Source: Miltoncostaea sp036826475
GTDB taxonomy: Bacteria; Actinomycetota; Thermoleophilia; Miltoncostaeales; Miltoncostaeaceae
Length of the DNA: 64,000 nt
Direction: 5' to 3'
Assembly: GCA_036826475.1 (NCBI GenBank)
Contig: DAISWG010000007.1
Coordinates: forward strand, 1 to 64,000
Part shown: one piece after another, positions 1-9,141 of the stretch
How the letters are laid out: each line of letters opens with the position of its first letter
Numbering within the stretch: the first letter of the stretch is position 1
Translations under genes and position numbers: made by a program
The notes under the pieces: model-generated
Databases searched by the model: none
What the model was told of the DNA's origin: nothing
Seen by the model: only the letters and a program-made list of their open reading frames with translations

Positions 1-1
1 C

Positions 2-940
2 TGCTACGAGGCCTTCATCCACATCGTCGACTCGATGTTCAACCAGCACGCGAAGTGGCTGAAGACGACCCGCGGGATCCCGTGGCGGCGGCCGATCGCG
101 TCGCTCAACTATCTGCTGACCTCGCACGTGTGGCGGCAGGACCACAACGGGTTCTCCCACCAGGACCCCGGCTTCATCGACCACGTGGTCAACAAGAAGG
201 CCGAGATCGTGCGCGTGTACCTGCCGCCCGACGCGAACACCCTGCTGTCGGTGGCCGACCACTGCCTGCGCTCGCGGCAGTACGTCAACGTGATCGTCGC
301 CGGCAAGCAGCCCGCGCCGCAGTGGCTCACGATGGACGAGGCCATCCTGCACTGCACCCGGGGGGTGGGGATCTGGCCGTGGGCCTCCACGGAGGGGGGC
401 GACGGCGACCCCGACGTGGTGCTGGGGTGCGCCGGCGACGTGCCGACGCTCGAGACGCTGGCCGCCGCCACGCTGCTGCGCGAGCGCCTGCCGGACCTGG
501 CGGTGCGGGTGGTGAACGTGGTCGACCTGATGCGGCTCCAGCCGGCCAGCGAGCATCCGCACGGGATGGCCGACCGCGAGTTCGACGGCGTGTTCACCAC
601 GAACCGGCCGATCGTGTTCGCCTACCACGGCTACCCGTGGCTCATCCATCGCCTCACCTACCGGCGCACGAACCACGCCAACCTGCACGTGCGCGGCTAC
701 AAGGAGGAGGGCACCACCACCACGCCCTTCGACATGGTGATGATGAACGACCTGGACCGGTTCCACCTCGTCATCGACGTCATCGACCGCGTGCCGGGGC
801 TGGGGCAGCGGGCGGCGGCGCTGCGCCAGGAGATGGTCGACCGGCGCCTGGCGTGCCGGGCCTGGACCCGCGAGACGGGCGAGGACCACCCCGAGGTGGC
901 GGAGTGGCGCTGGAGCCCGGTGCAGCCGGGCCGGTCATGA
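2..940 (+). CDS. xfp: Phosphoketolase, C-terminal part (5' end outside window)
   Basis: The frame is open from base 2, so the N-terminal thiamine-diphosphate domains lie before the window; 312 residues are visible. The sequence matches the C-terminal region of xylulose-5-phosphate/fructose-6-phosphate phosphoketolases, with HVWRQDHNGFSHQDPGF, AGKQPAPQWL and GYKEEGTTTTPFDM as recognisable stretches. The family cleaves xylulose 5-phosphate (some also fructose 6-phosphate) with phosphate to acetyl phosphate and an aldose phosphate in the cytoplasm. The stop overlaps the next gene's ATG by four bases, so it is probably cotranscribed with the GH65 enzyme. Acetyl phosphate could feed acetyl-CoA formation alongside the acetyl-CoA synthetase and pyruvate dehydrogenase at 19-24 kb (inference). 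Confidence 0.93.
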   Translation, partial: CYEAFIHIVDSMFNQHAKWLKTTRGIPWRRPIASLNYLLTSHVWRQDHNGFSHQDPGFIDHVVNKKAEIVRVYLPPDANTLLSVADHCLRSRQYVNVIVAGKQPAPQWLTMDEAILHCTRGVGIWPWASTEGGDGDPDVVLGCAGDVPTLETLAAATLLRERLPDLAVRVVNVVDLMRLQPASEHPHGMADREFDGVFTTNRPIVFAYHGYPWLIHRLTYRRTNHANLHVRGYKEEGTTTTPFDMVMMNDLDRFHLVIDVIDRVPGLGQRAAALRQEMVDRRLACRAWTRETGEDHPEVAEWRWSPVQPGRS

Positions 941-3312
941 GCACCGCGGCCGCCGACCGCCCGGCCGGCCCCCGCCCCGACCCGGGGTCGCGCTGGGTCA
1001 TCCGCGAGGACCGGCTCGACCTCGGCCGTCTCGGTTTCGCCGAATCGGTCTTCGCGCTCTCCAACGGCCACCTCGGGCTGCGCGGCAACCTGGACGAGGG
1101 CGAGCCGCTGGCCATCGGCGGGACCTATCTCAACGGCTTCTACGAGACCCTCCCGCTGGGATACGGGGAGCGCGGCTACGGGTACCCCGAGGACGGCCAG
1201 ACCGTCGTCAACGTGACCGACGGGAAGCTGATCCGCCTGCTGGTGGAGGACGAGCCCCTCGACGTCACCCGGGGGGCGCTCGAGCTGCACGAGCGCACCC
1301 TCGACATGCGCACGGGCATCCTGGAGCGGCGGCTCCACTGGACGACGCGGTCGGGGCGCACGGTGCGCGTCACGAGCCGGCGCCTCGTCTCGCTGCGCAT
1401 GCGCAGCGTCGCGGCGATGAGCTACGAGGTGGAGGCGGTCGACCGGCCGGTGCGCGTCGCCCTCCAGTCCAACATCCTGGCCAACCGGATCGACGCGACG
1501 GGTGAGACCGACCCGCGGCGGGCGGCGGTCCTGGGCGCCGTGCTGGCGCCGCGCCTCAACGTCCACGAGGGCCTGCGCGTCGTCCTGGCCCACACCACCC
1601 GGCGGAGCGGCCTCTCGCTGGCGGCAGGCATGGAGCACGCCATCGAGTGCGAGATGGAGCCGCTCACCCTGACGGCGTGCGAGCCCGACCTCGGGCGCGT
1701 CACCGTGTCGGTCCTCCTCCATCCGGGGCGCCCGCTGCGCATGACGAAGCTCCTCGCCTACCACTGGTCGGCCCGCCAGTCGGTCGAGTGGCTCCGGGAC
1801 CAGGTGGACGCGAGCCTCCAGAACGCGCTCGCCGAGGGCTGGGACGGCCTCGCGGGGATGCAGCGCGAGCACCTGGACGGCTACTGGCGGAACGCCAAGC
1901 TGGAGCTGGACGGCGACCCCCGGCTCGAGCGCGCCCTGCGCTTCGCGCAGTTCCAGCTCGTCCAGGCGGCGACGCGCGCCGATGGCCGCGCGATCCCCGC
2001 GAAGGGCCTCACGGGTCCCGGCTACGACGGCCACGCCTTCTGGGACACGGAGGGGTACGTCCTGCCCGTCCTCGCGTACTCCCAGCCCCGCCTGGCGCGC
2101 GAGGCGCTGCGCTGGCGCCACTCCATCCTGGACATGGCGCGCGACCGCGCCCGCCAGCTCGGCCTGCGGGGCGCCCTGTTCCCGTGGCGGACCATCCACG
2201 GAGAGGAGTGCTCCGGCTACTGGCCGGCCGGCACCGCCGCCCTCCACGTCAACGCCGACATCGCGCGGGCGGTCCAGCTCTACGTGGATGTGACCCTCGA
2301 CGAGGAGTTCGACCGCGCGGAGGGGCTGGAGCTGCTCGTGGAGACGGCGCGGCTGTGGGCGAGCCACGGCTACCACGATGCGGACGGGCGCTTCCGGATC
2401 GACGGCGTGACCGGCCCGGACGAGTACTCGGCGCTCGAGGACAACAACGCGTACACGAACCTGCTGGCCCGAGACAACATGCGCTGGGCGGCAGCCGCGG
2501 CCGAGCGCCACCCGACCGAGGCGCAGCGCCTGGGAGTGGGCGCCGAGGAGGTGGCGGCCTGGCGGCGGGCGGCCCAGGCGATGACGCTGCCCTACGACGA
2601 GCGCCTCCGGGTGCACCAGCAGAGCCAGGGCTTCACCGAGCGCGAGCGCTGGGACTTCGCGGGGACCCCTCCCGACGCCTATCCCCTCTTCCTGCACCAC
2701 CACTACCTCGAGATCTACCGCCGCCAGGTGGTGAAGCAGGCCGATCTCGTCATGGCGATGTTCACCTGCACGGACGCCTTCACCGACGAGGAGAAGCGGC
2801 GCAACTTCGAGTACTACGAGGAGCTCACCGTGCGCGACTCCTCCCTGTCGGCCTGCATGCAGGGGATCATCGCCGCGGAGGTGGGGCACGTGGAGCTGGC
2901 CTACGACTACCTGTGCGAGGCCGCCTTCACCGACCTCGACGACCTGACCGGCGACAGCGCCGACGGCCTGCACATGGCCTCGCTGGCCGGCGCGCTGCTC
3001 GCGGCGGCGGCCGGGCTCGGGGGGCTCCGCCGCACCCCGGAGGGCCTCTCGTTCCGCCCGCGCCTGCCCCGCGCGCTCACGCGCCTGGCGATGCCGCTCA
3101 TGTTCCGTGGCCGGCGGCTGTTCATCGAGGTGCTCCCCGACGAGGCGCGCTACAGCCTCGACCGCGGCGACGCCCCGCTCGAGCTCATCCACTGGGGGGA
3201 GCGGGTGACCATCGACCGTACCGCCAGCCGGCCGATCCCCCCGGCGCCCGACCTGCCGCCGCCCCGCCAGCCCCCCGGGCGCGCGCCGCGGTCGCGCAGG
3301 CCACCGCAGTGA
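937..3312 (+). CDS. Glycoside hydrolase family 65 (maltose/trehalose/kojibiose phosphorylase type)
   Basis: A 791-residue protein of typical GH65 length. It has an N-terminal beta-sandwich (about 1-300), a helical linker, an (alpha/alpha)6 catalytic barrel (about 350-720) and a short C-terminal domain. The family signature VTGPDEYSALEDNNAYTN is present, with the presumed general-acid glutamate near residue 496; HAFWDTEGYVLPVL is the usual sugar-binding stretch. Family members phosphorolyse an alpha-linked disaccharide to beta-glucose 1-phosphate plus glucose. The exact disaccharide cannot be read from sequence; a trehalose or maltose link is suggested by the TreT-like gene at 13.5 kb. The ATG overlaps the phosphoketolase stop. 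The Pro/Arg-rich tail after residue 765 looks disordered. A GH65 domain also occurs in mycobacterial OtsB1, a DosR-regulon protein. Confidence 0.92.
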   Translation: MSTAAADRPAGPRPDPGSRWVIREDRLDLGRLGFAESVFALSNGHLGLRGNLDEGEPLAIGGTYLNGFYETLPLGYGERGYGYPEDGQTVVNVTDGKLIRLLVEDEPLDVTRGALELHERTLDMRTGILERRLHWTTRSGRTVRVTSRRLVSLRMRSVAAMSYEVEAVDRPVRVALQSNILANRIDATGETDPRRAAVLGAVLAPRLNVHEGLRVVLAHTTRRSGLSLAAGMEHAIECEMEPLTLTACEPDLGRVTVSVLLHPGRPLRMTKLLAYHWSARQSVEWLRDQVDASLQNALAEGWDGLAGMQREHLDGYWRNAKLELDGDPRLERALRFAQFQLVQAATRADGRAIPAKGLTGPGYDGHAFWDTEGYVLPVLAYSQPRLAREALRWRHSILDMARDRARQLGLRGALFPWRTIHGEECSGYWPAGTAALHVNADIARAVQLYVDVTLDEEFDRAEGLELLVETARLWASHGYHDADGRFRIDGVTGPDEYSALEDNNAYTNLLARDNMRWAAAAAERHPTEAQRLGVGAEEVAAWRRAAQAMTLPYDERLRVHQQSQGFTERERWDFAGTPPDAYPLFLHHHYLEIYRRQVVKQADLVMAMFTCTDAFTDEEKRRNFEYYEELTVRDSSLSACMQGIIAAEVGHVELAYDYLCEAAFTDLDDLTGDSADGLHMASLAGALLAAAAGLGGLRRTPEGLSFRPRLPRALTRLAMPLMFRGRRLFIEVLPDEARYSLDRGDAPLELIHWGERVTIDRTASRPIPPAPDLPPPRQPPGRAPRSRRPPQ

Positions 3313-3357
3313 GACGAAGGGACATCCGCGCTGAGCCGAAAGCGGGGCCGCTGGGTT

Positions 3358-3372
3358 TAGAGTGTGGGCATC
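3358..3372 (+). promoter_or_regulatory. Likely -10 element of the kinase-regulator operon
   Basis: TAGAGT at 3358-3363 lies 9 bases before GTG 3373 and directly abuts GTG 3364. A transcription start 6-8 bases downstream would exclude GTG 3364 and give an almost leaderless mRNA starting near GTG 3373. No clear -35 is visible. Confidence 0.35.
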
Positions 3373-5388
3373 GTGGGTAGCGGGCAAGATTCGGCCGGCC
3401 CCGGAGCCCGACCGGGAACGCTCGACACCGGCCTCCTGGGCCTCGTCGCGGAGATCGCCGCCCTCGACGCCGTCGCGCTGGTCGTCCGGGACGCCACCGG
3501 CCTCGCGCTGCGCGCCTCGTGGCCCGACGACCACGGCGGGCTGGAGCTGCCCGCGTCCGCCGACCCGGCCGACGTGCTGGCCCGCATCGGGGCGCCGGCG
3601 GGGGCGGTCGTGACGGCGACCGCCCACGTCGAGGAGGGCGTCGACGCGATCATCGTCGGCGACTTCGCGCCCGACCGCGGGGTCTCGGCCGGGGCCAGCG
3701 CGCGGGCGATCGACGCGTTCGCGGGCCTGCTGGCGTCCAGCATCGCGCTGGAGGGCGCCCGCCGCCGCGCCGAGGACGACCGCGCCCGCATGGCCAGCCT
3801 GGTCGACGCGGGGCTGTCGCTCGGCCGCGAGCTGGCCCTCGACGACCTCCTGACGCAGATCGTCCAGTCGGCCCGCACCGTGCTGGGAGCCCGGTACGCG
3901 GCCCTCGGCGTGCTGGACTCCACCGGCACGGAGCTGGCCCGGTTCGTCACGGCCGGCATGACGGAGGCGCAGCGCGACCGGATCGGCCCCCTCCCCCGCG
4001 GGCGCGGCATCCTGGGCGTGCTGATCCGCGACGCGCGGCCACTGCGCCTGGAGCGCCTCGGCGACGACCCCCGCTCGGCCGGCTTCCCGCCCAACCATCC
4101 GCCGATGACGTCGTTCCTGGGCGTGCCGATCGCCCTGCGCGGCGAGGCCTTCGGCAACCTGTACCTCACCGACAAGGCGGGGGGAGCGCCGTTCACCGAC
4201 GAGGACGAGCAGCTCGCGATGACGCTGGCCGCCCAGGCCGCCGTCGCCGTCGACAACGTCCGCCGCTACGAGGCCGAGCGGCGGCGCGCCGACGAGATCG
4301 AGAGCGTCCTGGAGGTGGGCCGGGCGGTGCTGTCGACCCTCGACATCGACGCGCTGCTGCCGCTCGTCGCCCGCCGCGCGCGGCGCCTGACGGGCGCCGA
4401 GACGGTGGGGGTGGCGGTGCGCGACGGCGACGAGCTCGTGTTCCGCTACGCCCACGGGATCGACGCGCTCGGCATGGAGGGCAGCAGCGGGCCCCTCCAC
4501 CCCGAGGCGCTCGCCGGCCTGCTGCGCGCGTCGCTCGGCGCGCCGGAGGTGCAGGTCTGCGCGCTGGAGGTGGGCGGCATCACGGCCGGCGCGCTCGTGG
4601 CGGTGGGGTGGCGTCCCTTCGACGAGGGCGCCCGGCGGCTGCTCGAGACGTTCTCGAGCCAGGTGGCGGTGGCGCTGGTCAACGCCCGGGCGGTGGCGGG
4701 CGAGCGCGAGAGCCTGCTCCAGGCGGCGCAGCGGGAGGCCCAGAAGATCCGAGAGCGGGCGCAGACCGAGAGCCTGCGCAAGGCCGTCGAGGCGCAGGAG
4801 GCCGAGCGCGCCCGCGTCGCCCGTGAGCTGCACGACGAGTCCGGCCAGGTGCTGACCGCGCTCGCCGTCCACCTCCGCGCGCTCGAGGCCGACGTCGGGC
4901 CCGGCGAGATCCAGGACCGCATCGCCGAGATGCGCCGGTCGCTGGCGGAGGCCTCCGTCGGCCTGCGCGAGCTCACGACGCGGCTGCGGCCCACCGCCAT
5001 CGACGAGCACGGCCTGGCCGACGCGATCGAGGAGCAGGCGGCCCGCCTGCGGCGCGCGGGGGTGGCGGTCGACGTGGAGCTGCGCGGGCTGGACCCGCCC
5101 CTGCCCGAGGCCGTGCAGACCGTGATCTTCCGCGTGGCGCAGGAGAGCATGACCAACATCGCGCGCCACAGCCAGGCGACGCACGCCAGCGTGGTCATCA
5201 GCGTGCTCGACGGTAAGGTCCGCCTCGTGGTCGAGGACGACGGCACCGGCTTCGACACGGGCGCGCCGACGTCCCGCTTCGGCCTGGCCGGGATCCGCGA
5301 GCGGGTGGAGATGCTGGGCGGCGCCCTGCGCATCGAGTCGTCCCCCGGGAGCGGGACGGCCGTCGTCGTCGACCTGGAGGCCGAATGA
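3373..5388 (+). CDS. GAF-domain sensor histidine kinase, DevS/DosT-like
   Basis: 671 residues from GTG 3373 (GTG 3364 is possible). A weak GAF-like stretch is followed by a clear GAF domain (about 135-285), a second GAF (about 300-445), a helical linker, HisKA_3 and HATPase_c. The phospho-acceptor is His487 in VARELHDESGQVLTAL; the ATP site has VVEDDGTGFD and FGLAGIRERVEMLGG. The clear GAF contains GFPPNHPPMTSFLGVPI; in mycobacterial DevS/DosT the corresponding segment carries the heme-ligating histidine (from memory, no alignment run), so gas or redox sensing is plausible. No transmembrane segment is visible, so it should be cytosolic. The stop overlaps the response-regulator start by four bases, so they are a cognate pair. 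Confidence 0.9.
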   Translation: MGSGQDSAGPGARPGTLDTGLLGLVAEIAALDAVALVVRDATGLALRASWPDDHGGLELPASADPADVLARIGAPAGAVVTATAHVEEGVDAIIVGDFAPDRGVSAGASARAIDAFAGLLASSIALEGARRRAEDDRARMASLVDAGLSLGRELALDDLLTQIVQSARTVLGARYAALGVLDSTGTELARFVTAGMTEAQRDRIGPLPRGRGILGVLIRDARPLRLERLGDDPRSAGFPPNHPPMTSFLGVPIALRGEAFGNLYLTDKAGGAPFTDEDEQLAMTLAAQAAVAVDNVRRYEAERRRADEIESVLEVGRAVLSTLDIDALLPLVARRARRLTGAETVGVAVRDGDELVFRYAHGIDALGMEGSSGPLHPEALAGLLRASLGAPEVQVCALEVGGITAGALVAVGWRPFDEGARRLLETFSSQVAVALVNARAVAGERESLLQAAQREAQKIRERAQTESLRKAVEAQEAERARVARELHDESGQVLTALAVHLRALEADVGPGEIQDRIAEMRRSLAEASVGLRELTTRLRPTAIDEHGLADAIEEQAARLRRAGVAVDVELRGLDPPLPEAVQTVIFRVAQESMTNIARHSQATHASVVISVLDGKVRLVVEDDGTGFDTGAPTSRFGLAGIRERVEMLGGALRIESSPGSGTAVVVDLEAE

Positions 5389-6032
5389 GCACCGCCCACG
5401 AGCCCATCCGCATCATGCTGGTCGACGACCACGCCGTGCTGCGATCGGGCCTCCGCCTGCTCCTGGAGCGCGAGGAGGGCCTGGAGCCGGTCGGCGAGGC
5501 CGGCACCGCCGAGGACGCCATCCGCGCGCTGCCGCGCCTGCAGCCCGACGTGGTGGTGCTCGACATCGAGATGCCCGGGATGGGCGGCCTCCAGGGCGCC
5601 GCGAAGATCCGGGAGCGGGCGCCCGACGCGCGCATCCTGTTCCTGTCGATGCACGACCAGGCGCGCGACGTGCGCCAGGCCTTCGACGCCGGGGCCGACG
5701 GCTACCTGCTGAAGTCGGCGGCCGACGAGGACCTGGTCCGGGCCGTCCGGGCCGTCGCGAACGGCGAGCGCTACGTGCACCCCTCGCTCGGCGCGGTGCT
5801 CGCCGCGCCGGCGACCGCCGGCCCGCTGGGCGAGCTGACCTCACGGGAGCGCGAGGTGCTGCGGCTCCTCGCCCTCGGCCACACCAACCAGGAGATCGCC
5901 GAGTCGCTCATCGTGAGCGTGCGGACCGTCGAGAGCCACCGCGCCCACGTGATGACGAAGCTGCGCGTCACCACCCGCGCGGGGCTGGTGCGGGCCGCCC
6001 TCGACGCCGGCCTCCTGGACGAGGAACGCTGA
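5385..6032 (+). CDS. NarL/FixJ-family response regulator, DevR-like
   Basis: 215 residues. The receiver domain (1-120) has the acidic pair in LVDDH, the phospho-acceptor Asp60 in VVLDIEMPG and the conserved lysine in YLLKSA. The LuxR-type helix-turn-helix (about 150-210) reads SREREVLRLLALGHTNQEIA then VSVRTVESHRAHVMTKL. The gene overlaps the upstream kinase (ATGA). It is the likely DNA-binding output of the island and the best candidate to bind the inverted repeats noted at 6.7, 10.8, 12.9, 16.8, 25.4 and 46.2 kb (inference). It converges on the CBS-DUF1918 gene, with two bases between the stops. Confidence 0.93.
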   Translation: MSTAHEPIRIMLVDDHAVLRSGLRLLLEREEGLEPVGEAGTAEDAIRALPRLQPDVVVLDIEMPGMGGLQGAAKIRERAPDARILFLSMHDQARDVRQAFDAGADGYLLKSAADEDLVRAVRAVANGERYVHPSLGAVLAAPATAGPLGELTSREREVLRLLALGHTNQEIAESLIVSVRTVESHRAHVMTKLRVTTRAGLVRAALDAGLLDEER

Positions 6033-6034
6033 GC

Positions 6035-6703
6035 CTAGCCCCCCACGAGGTGCTCGACGCGGGCGTCCGACCCCGGGTAGTGCAGCGACACCCGGCCGGT
6101 GTCCTGCCAGCGGACCAGGTACGGCGGACCGCCGTCCTCGCCCCTCGCCTCCAGCACCTCCGCGTCCCGCGGCCGGCCCCCCTGCTGGTGGGCCGTGATG
6201 ATCAGCCGGTCGCCGGGACGCACGGGCACGCGCGAGGGGTCCGGCTCGGGCGCCCGCGCGGCCGTGCCCTCGGGCGCCATGGCGCGTGCGACGTCGAGCG
6301 CGGACAGGATCCCCAGGGGCTCCTGGCCCGCGTCGCCGACCACCAGCACGTGGGCGGTCGCGTTCTCGGCCATCGCCATGGCCGCCGCCGCCAGGCTGTC
6401 GTCGGCGTCGACGACCACCCGCGGCGACGCGGCGATGGTCCCCGCGCCGGCCTGGGCGTCCACCCACGGCGCCGCGGCGACCAGGTCCAGGTCGCAGAGC
6501 ACGCTCCACTCGGCGGCCTCGCCGAGGGGGTCGCCGGCCGGCGGCGCGAGCACCACCACGCTGTGGATCCGGTTGGCCACCATCAGGTCGGCCACCTCCG
6601 CGAGGGGCACGTCGGGCGTGCACGTCACGATCTCGGCGGTCATGACGTCGCGGACGCGCGTCTCGCGCAGGCGGGTCGCCGCGTCGGCGGTCGTCTCGGT
6701 CAT
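6035..6703 (-). CDS. CBS-pair protein with C-terminal DUF1918 domain
   Basis: 222 residues. Two CBS motifs (about 15-80 and 90-150; VRDVMTAEIV begins the first) are joined to a C-terminal domain containing RPGDRLIITAH and GGPPYLVRWQDTGR, which I recognise as DUF1918, a small domain common in actinobacteria. CBS pairs bind adenine nucleotides and sense energy charge. The ATG at 6703 is chosen because GAGAGGAGG lies just upstream; an upstream in-frame ATG lacks a ribosome-binding site. A CBS protein (Hrp1) is a classic DosR-regulon product. It is divergent from the P-type ATPase, and an inverted repeat lies between them at 6716-6732. Confidence 0.85.
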   Translation of the reverse strand: MTETTADAATRLRETRVRDVMTAEIVTCTPDVPLAEVADLMVANRIHSVVVLAPPAGDPLGEAAEWSVLCDLDLVAAAPWVDAQAGAGTIAASPRVVVDADDSLAAAAMAMAENATAHVLVVGDAGQEPLGILSALDVARAMAPEGTAARAPEPDPSRVPVRPGDRLIITAHQQGGRPRDAEVLEARGEDGGPPYLVRWQDTGRVSLHYPGSDARVEHLVGG

Positions 6704-6715
6704 GGTGCCTCCTCT

Positions 6716-6732
6716 CGCTGGGGAACCCATCG
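6716..6732. promoter_or_regulatory. Candidate regulon box (CGCTGGGgaaCCCATCG)
   Basis: Inverted repeat with 6 of 7 arm positions complementary around gaa. It lies in the divergent intergenic region between the CBS-DUF1918 gene and the P-type ATPase. It shares the GGGnAACCC core with the boxes at 10.8, 16.8 and 25.4 kb. The core alone is expected by chance in GC-rich DNA. Confidence 0.35.
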
Positions 6733-6777
6733 TCGGGCGGCGGCGCCCGGCCGCCATCCGGGATCGCGCCGACCCGC

Positions 6778-9141
6778 GTGTCGGTAGTCGGCCGCAGGCG
6801 GCGGGAGGCCGGCGGCAGCCGGACCTACCTGGAGATCGTCGCCTCCAACGTCTTCACGCTGTTCAACCTCATCCTCGGCGGGCTGCTGGTGCTGACGCTG
6901 ACGCTGGGGGACCCGAAGGACGGGCTCTTCGGCGGGGTGATCGTGGCCAACAGCCTGATCGGCATCGTCCAGGAGGTCCGGGCGAAACGCGTGCTCGACC
7001 GCCTGGCGGTGCTGGTCGCGCCGAAGGCGCGGCGCCTCCGCGACGGCGTCGTGGAGCTGGTGGCGGTCGCCGACGTGGCGCCCGGCGACGTGCTGCGACT
7101 CGAGCCCGGCGACCAGCTGGTGGCCGACGGCGTGGTGACCACCTCGCGCGGCCTCTCGATGGACGAGTCGGTGCTCACGGGCGAGAGCGACTCGGTGGCG
7201 AAGGAGCCGGGCGACGAGGTGCTGTCGGGGGCGTACTGCGTCGCGGGCGCCGGCGAGCTGCGCGTGGACGCGGTGGGCGTCGACAGCTTCGCCCAGCGGC
7301 TCGCGCAGGAGGCGCGCGGCACCCGCGACGAGCTGAGCCCGCTCCAGCAGGACGTCAACCGCATCCTGCGGCTCACGGTCGCGGTGATGATCCCCCTGGC
7401 GGCCGCGCTCGCCGTGTCGCTGGTCGTCCGCGGCACGACGGGGGCCGACATGGCGTCGCGGGTGGTCGCCGCACTCGTGCCGCTGGTGCCGGAGGGCCTG
7501 GTGCTGCTCACCAGCCTGACCTTCGCGGTGGCGGCGGTGCGGCTCGCCCGCCTGGGTACGCTGGCGCAGCGGCTCAGCGCGATCGAGAGCCTGGCGTCGG
7601 TGGACACGCTGTGCCTCGACAAGACGGGCACGCTGACCGACAACCGGCTGCGGGTGGAGTCGGTGGAGGCCTCCGGCGGCGGGGACGACGGGGGCGTGCG
7701 GGCCGCGCTCGCCGACCTGGCGGGCGGGTCGGCGGTGCTCAACTCGACGCTGCGGGCGATCGCCGACGAGGTGCCGCCCGCGCAGGTGGACGTGGCGGGC
7801 GAGGTGCCGTTCTCGTCGGCGCGCAAGTGGAGCGCGGTCGAGGTCGCCGGCGAGGGCACCGTGGTGATGGGCGCGCCGGACGTGCTCGCCCGCGCCGGCG
7901 TGCCGCTCGGCGACGGCCTCGGCGCGCGCATCGGCGAGCTCGCCGCGTCGGGGCGGCGGGTGATCCTGGTGGCGCGGACTCCCGCGGGGGTGGACGGGGA
8001 GGCCCTGCCGGAGGGGCTGGCGCCGCTCGGGCTCGTGGTGCTGGCCGAGGCGATGCGCCCCGAGGCCGCGGAGACCGTGGGCTTCCTGACCCGCGAGGGG
8101 GTGCGCACGCGCGTCATCTCCGGCGACGCCCCCGACACGGTGCGGGCCGTGGCGATGGCGGCCGGCGTGCCCGGCGCCGACGGGCCGGCCGTCTCGGGCG
8201 CCGACCTCCCCGCCGACCCGGAGGCGCTCGCCGACACCGCCGAGGCGACGGCCGTCTTCGGCCGCATCACCCCCGAGCAGAAGCGCGAGCTGGTGCGGGC
8301 GATGACCGCGCGCGGCCGCTACGTCGCGATGACCGGCGACGGGGTCAACGACGTCCTGGCGCTGAAGGAGGCGCGCCTCGGCATCGCGATGGGCCAGGGC
8401 AGCCAGATCGCGAAGGGCGTCGCGGGCCTGGTGCTGCTGTCGAACTCCTTCGCCACCGTGCCGAGGGCGGTGGCGGAGGGGCGGCGCATCATCCGCAACA
8501 CCCACCGCGTCGCGAAGCTCTTCGTGGCCAAGTCGGTCTACTCGGCCCTGGTCCTGCTGACCCTCGGCCTGGCGCCGATCGCGTACCCGTTCCTGGCGCG
8601 GCAGGTGACCATCGCCTCCACGCTGACGATCGGCGTGCCGGCGTTCTTCCTGGCGCTCGCGCCCTCCGAGGGCCCCGTGCGGCGCGAGGGCTTCATGCGG
8701 AGCCTGCTCGCCTTCGTCGTGCCCGCGGGGGTGGTCACGGCCGCCACCATCGTGGCGGGGTACCTGGTGGTGCGGGGGCCGCTCGACGCGTCCGTCACCG
8801 ACGGGCGCACCGCCGCCGTGCTCGTGACCACCGGGATGGGCCTCGCGATCGTGGTGGAGGTCGAGCGCGGGCTGGAGCGGCGGCGGGTGCGGCCGTGGGT
8901 GTGGGGGATGGTCGCCGCCTTCGCCCTCGCCCTGGTGCTCGGCCTCCAGATCCCGTTCATGCGCGACTACTTCGCGCTGACGCGGCCCCCGGCCGAGGTG
9001 TGGGCCGCCGTCGCGCTCACCCTGCTGGCGGGGATCGCCGTGCTGCTGGGGGTCCGCCGGATCCCGTGGCTCGCTCGGCGGGAGGGGGCGGACCCCCCGG
9101 AGGAGGCGGCCCGACCGCCCGCCACAGCCCCGTCCCCGTGA
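6778..9141 (+). CDS. P-type cation ATPase, CtpE-like
   Basis: 787 residues. Visible motifs are LTGESDSV (actuator loop), Asp281 in CLDKTGTLTDN (phosphorylation site), MTGDGVNDVLALKEA (hinge) and about eight to ten hydrophobic segments including VPLVPEGLVLLTSL. The VRANVFT-like start (IVASNVFTLFNLILGG) and overall layout resemble mycobacterial CtpE, which is linked to calcium uptake; the ion here is not certain. Compared with CtpE, about 25 N-terminal residues are missing, and no homologous stretch precedes GTG 6778 in any frame, so either the start is genuinely short or it was eroded. No good ribosome-binding site is seen. A P-type ATPase (CtpF) belongs to the mycobacterial DosR regulon. Confidence 0.9.
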   Translation: MSVVGRRRREAGGSRTYLEIVASNVFTLFNLILGGLLVLTLTLGDPKDGLFGGVIVANSLIGIVQEVRAKRVLDRLAVLVAPKARRLRDGVVELVAVADVAPGDVLRLEPGDQLVADGVVTTSRGLSMDESVLTGESDSVAKEPGDEVLSGAYCVAGAGELRVDAVGVDSFAQRLAQEARGTRDELSPLQQDVNRILRLTVAVMIPLAAALAVSLVVRGTTGADMASRVVAALVPLVPEGLVLLTSLTFAVAAVRLARLGTLAQRLSAIESLASVDTLCLDKTGTLTDNRLRVESVEASGGGDDGGVRAALADLAGGSAVLNSTLRAIADEVPPAQVDVAGEVPFSSARKWSAVEVAGEGTVVMGAPDVLARAGVPLGDGLGARIGELAASGRRVILVARTPAGVDGEALPEGLAPLGLVVLAEAMRPEAAETVGFLTREGVRTRVISGDAPDTVRAVAMAAGVPGADGPAVSGADLPADPEALADTAEATAVFGRITPEQKRELVRAMTARGRYVAMTGDGVNDVLALKEARLGIAMGQGSQIAKGVAGLVLLSNSFATVPRAVAEGRRIIRNTHRVAKLFVAKSVYSALVLLTLGLAPIAYPFLARQVTIASTLTIGVPAFFLALAPSEGPVRREGFMRSLLAFVVPAGVVTAATIVAGYLVVRGPLDASVTDGRTAAVLVTTGMGLAIVVEVERGLERRRVRPWVWGMVAAFALALVLGLQIPFMRDYFALTRPPAEVWAAVALTLLAGIAVLLGVRRIPWLARREGADPPEEAARPPATAPSP

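Noticed and set aside
697..5184. Very long open frame on the minus strand opposite GH65 and the kinase (1495 codons)
   Set aside because: It is a GC-driven shadow: Arg/Gly/Ala/His-rich, no recognisable motif, and fully overlaps two well-supported plus-strand genes.
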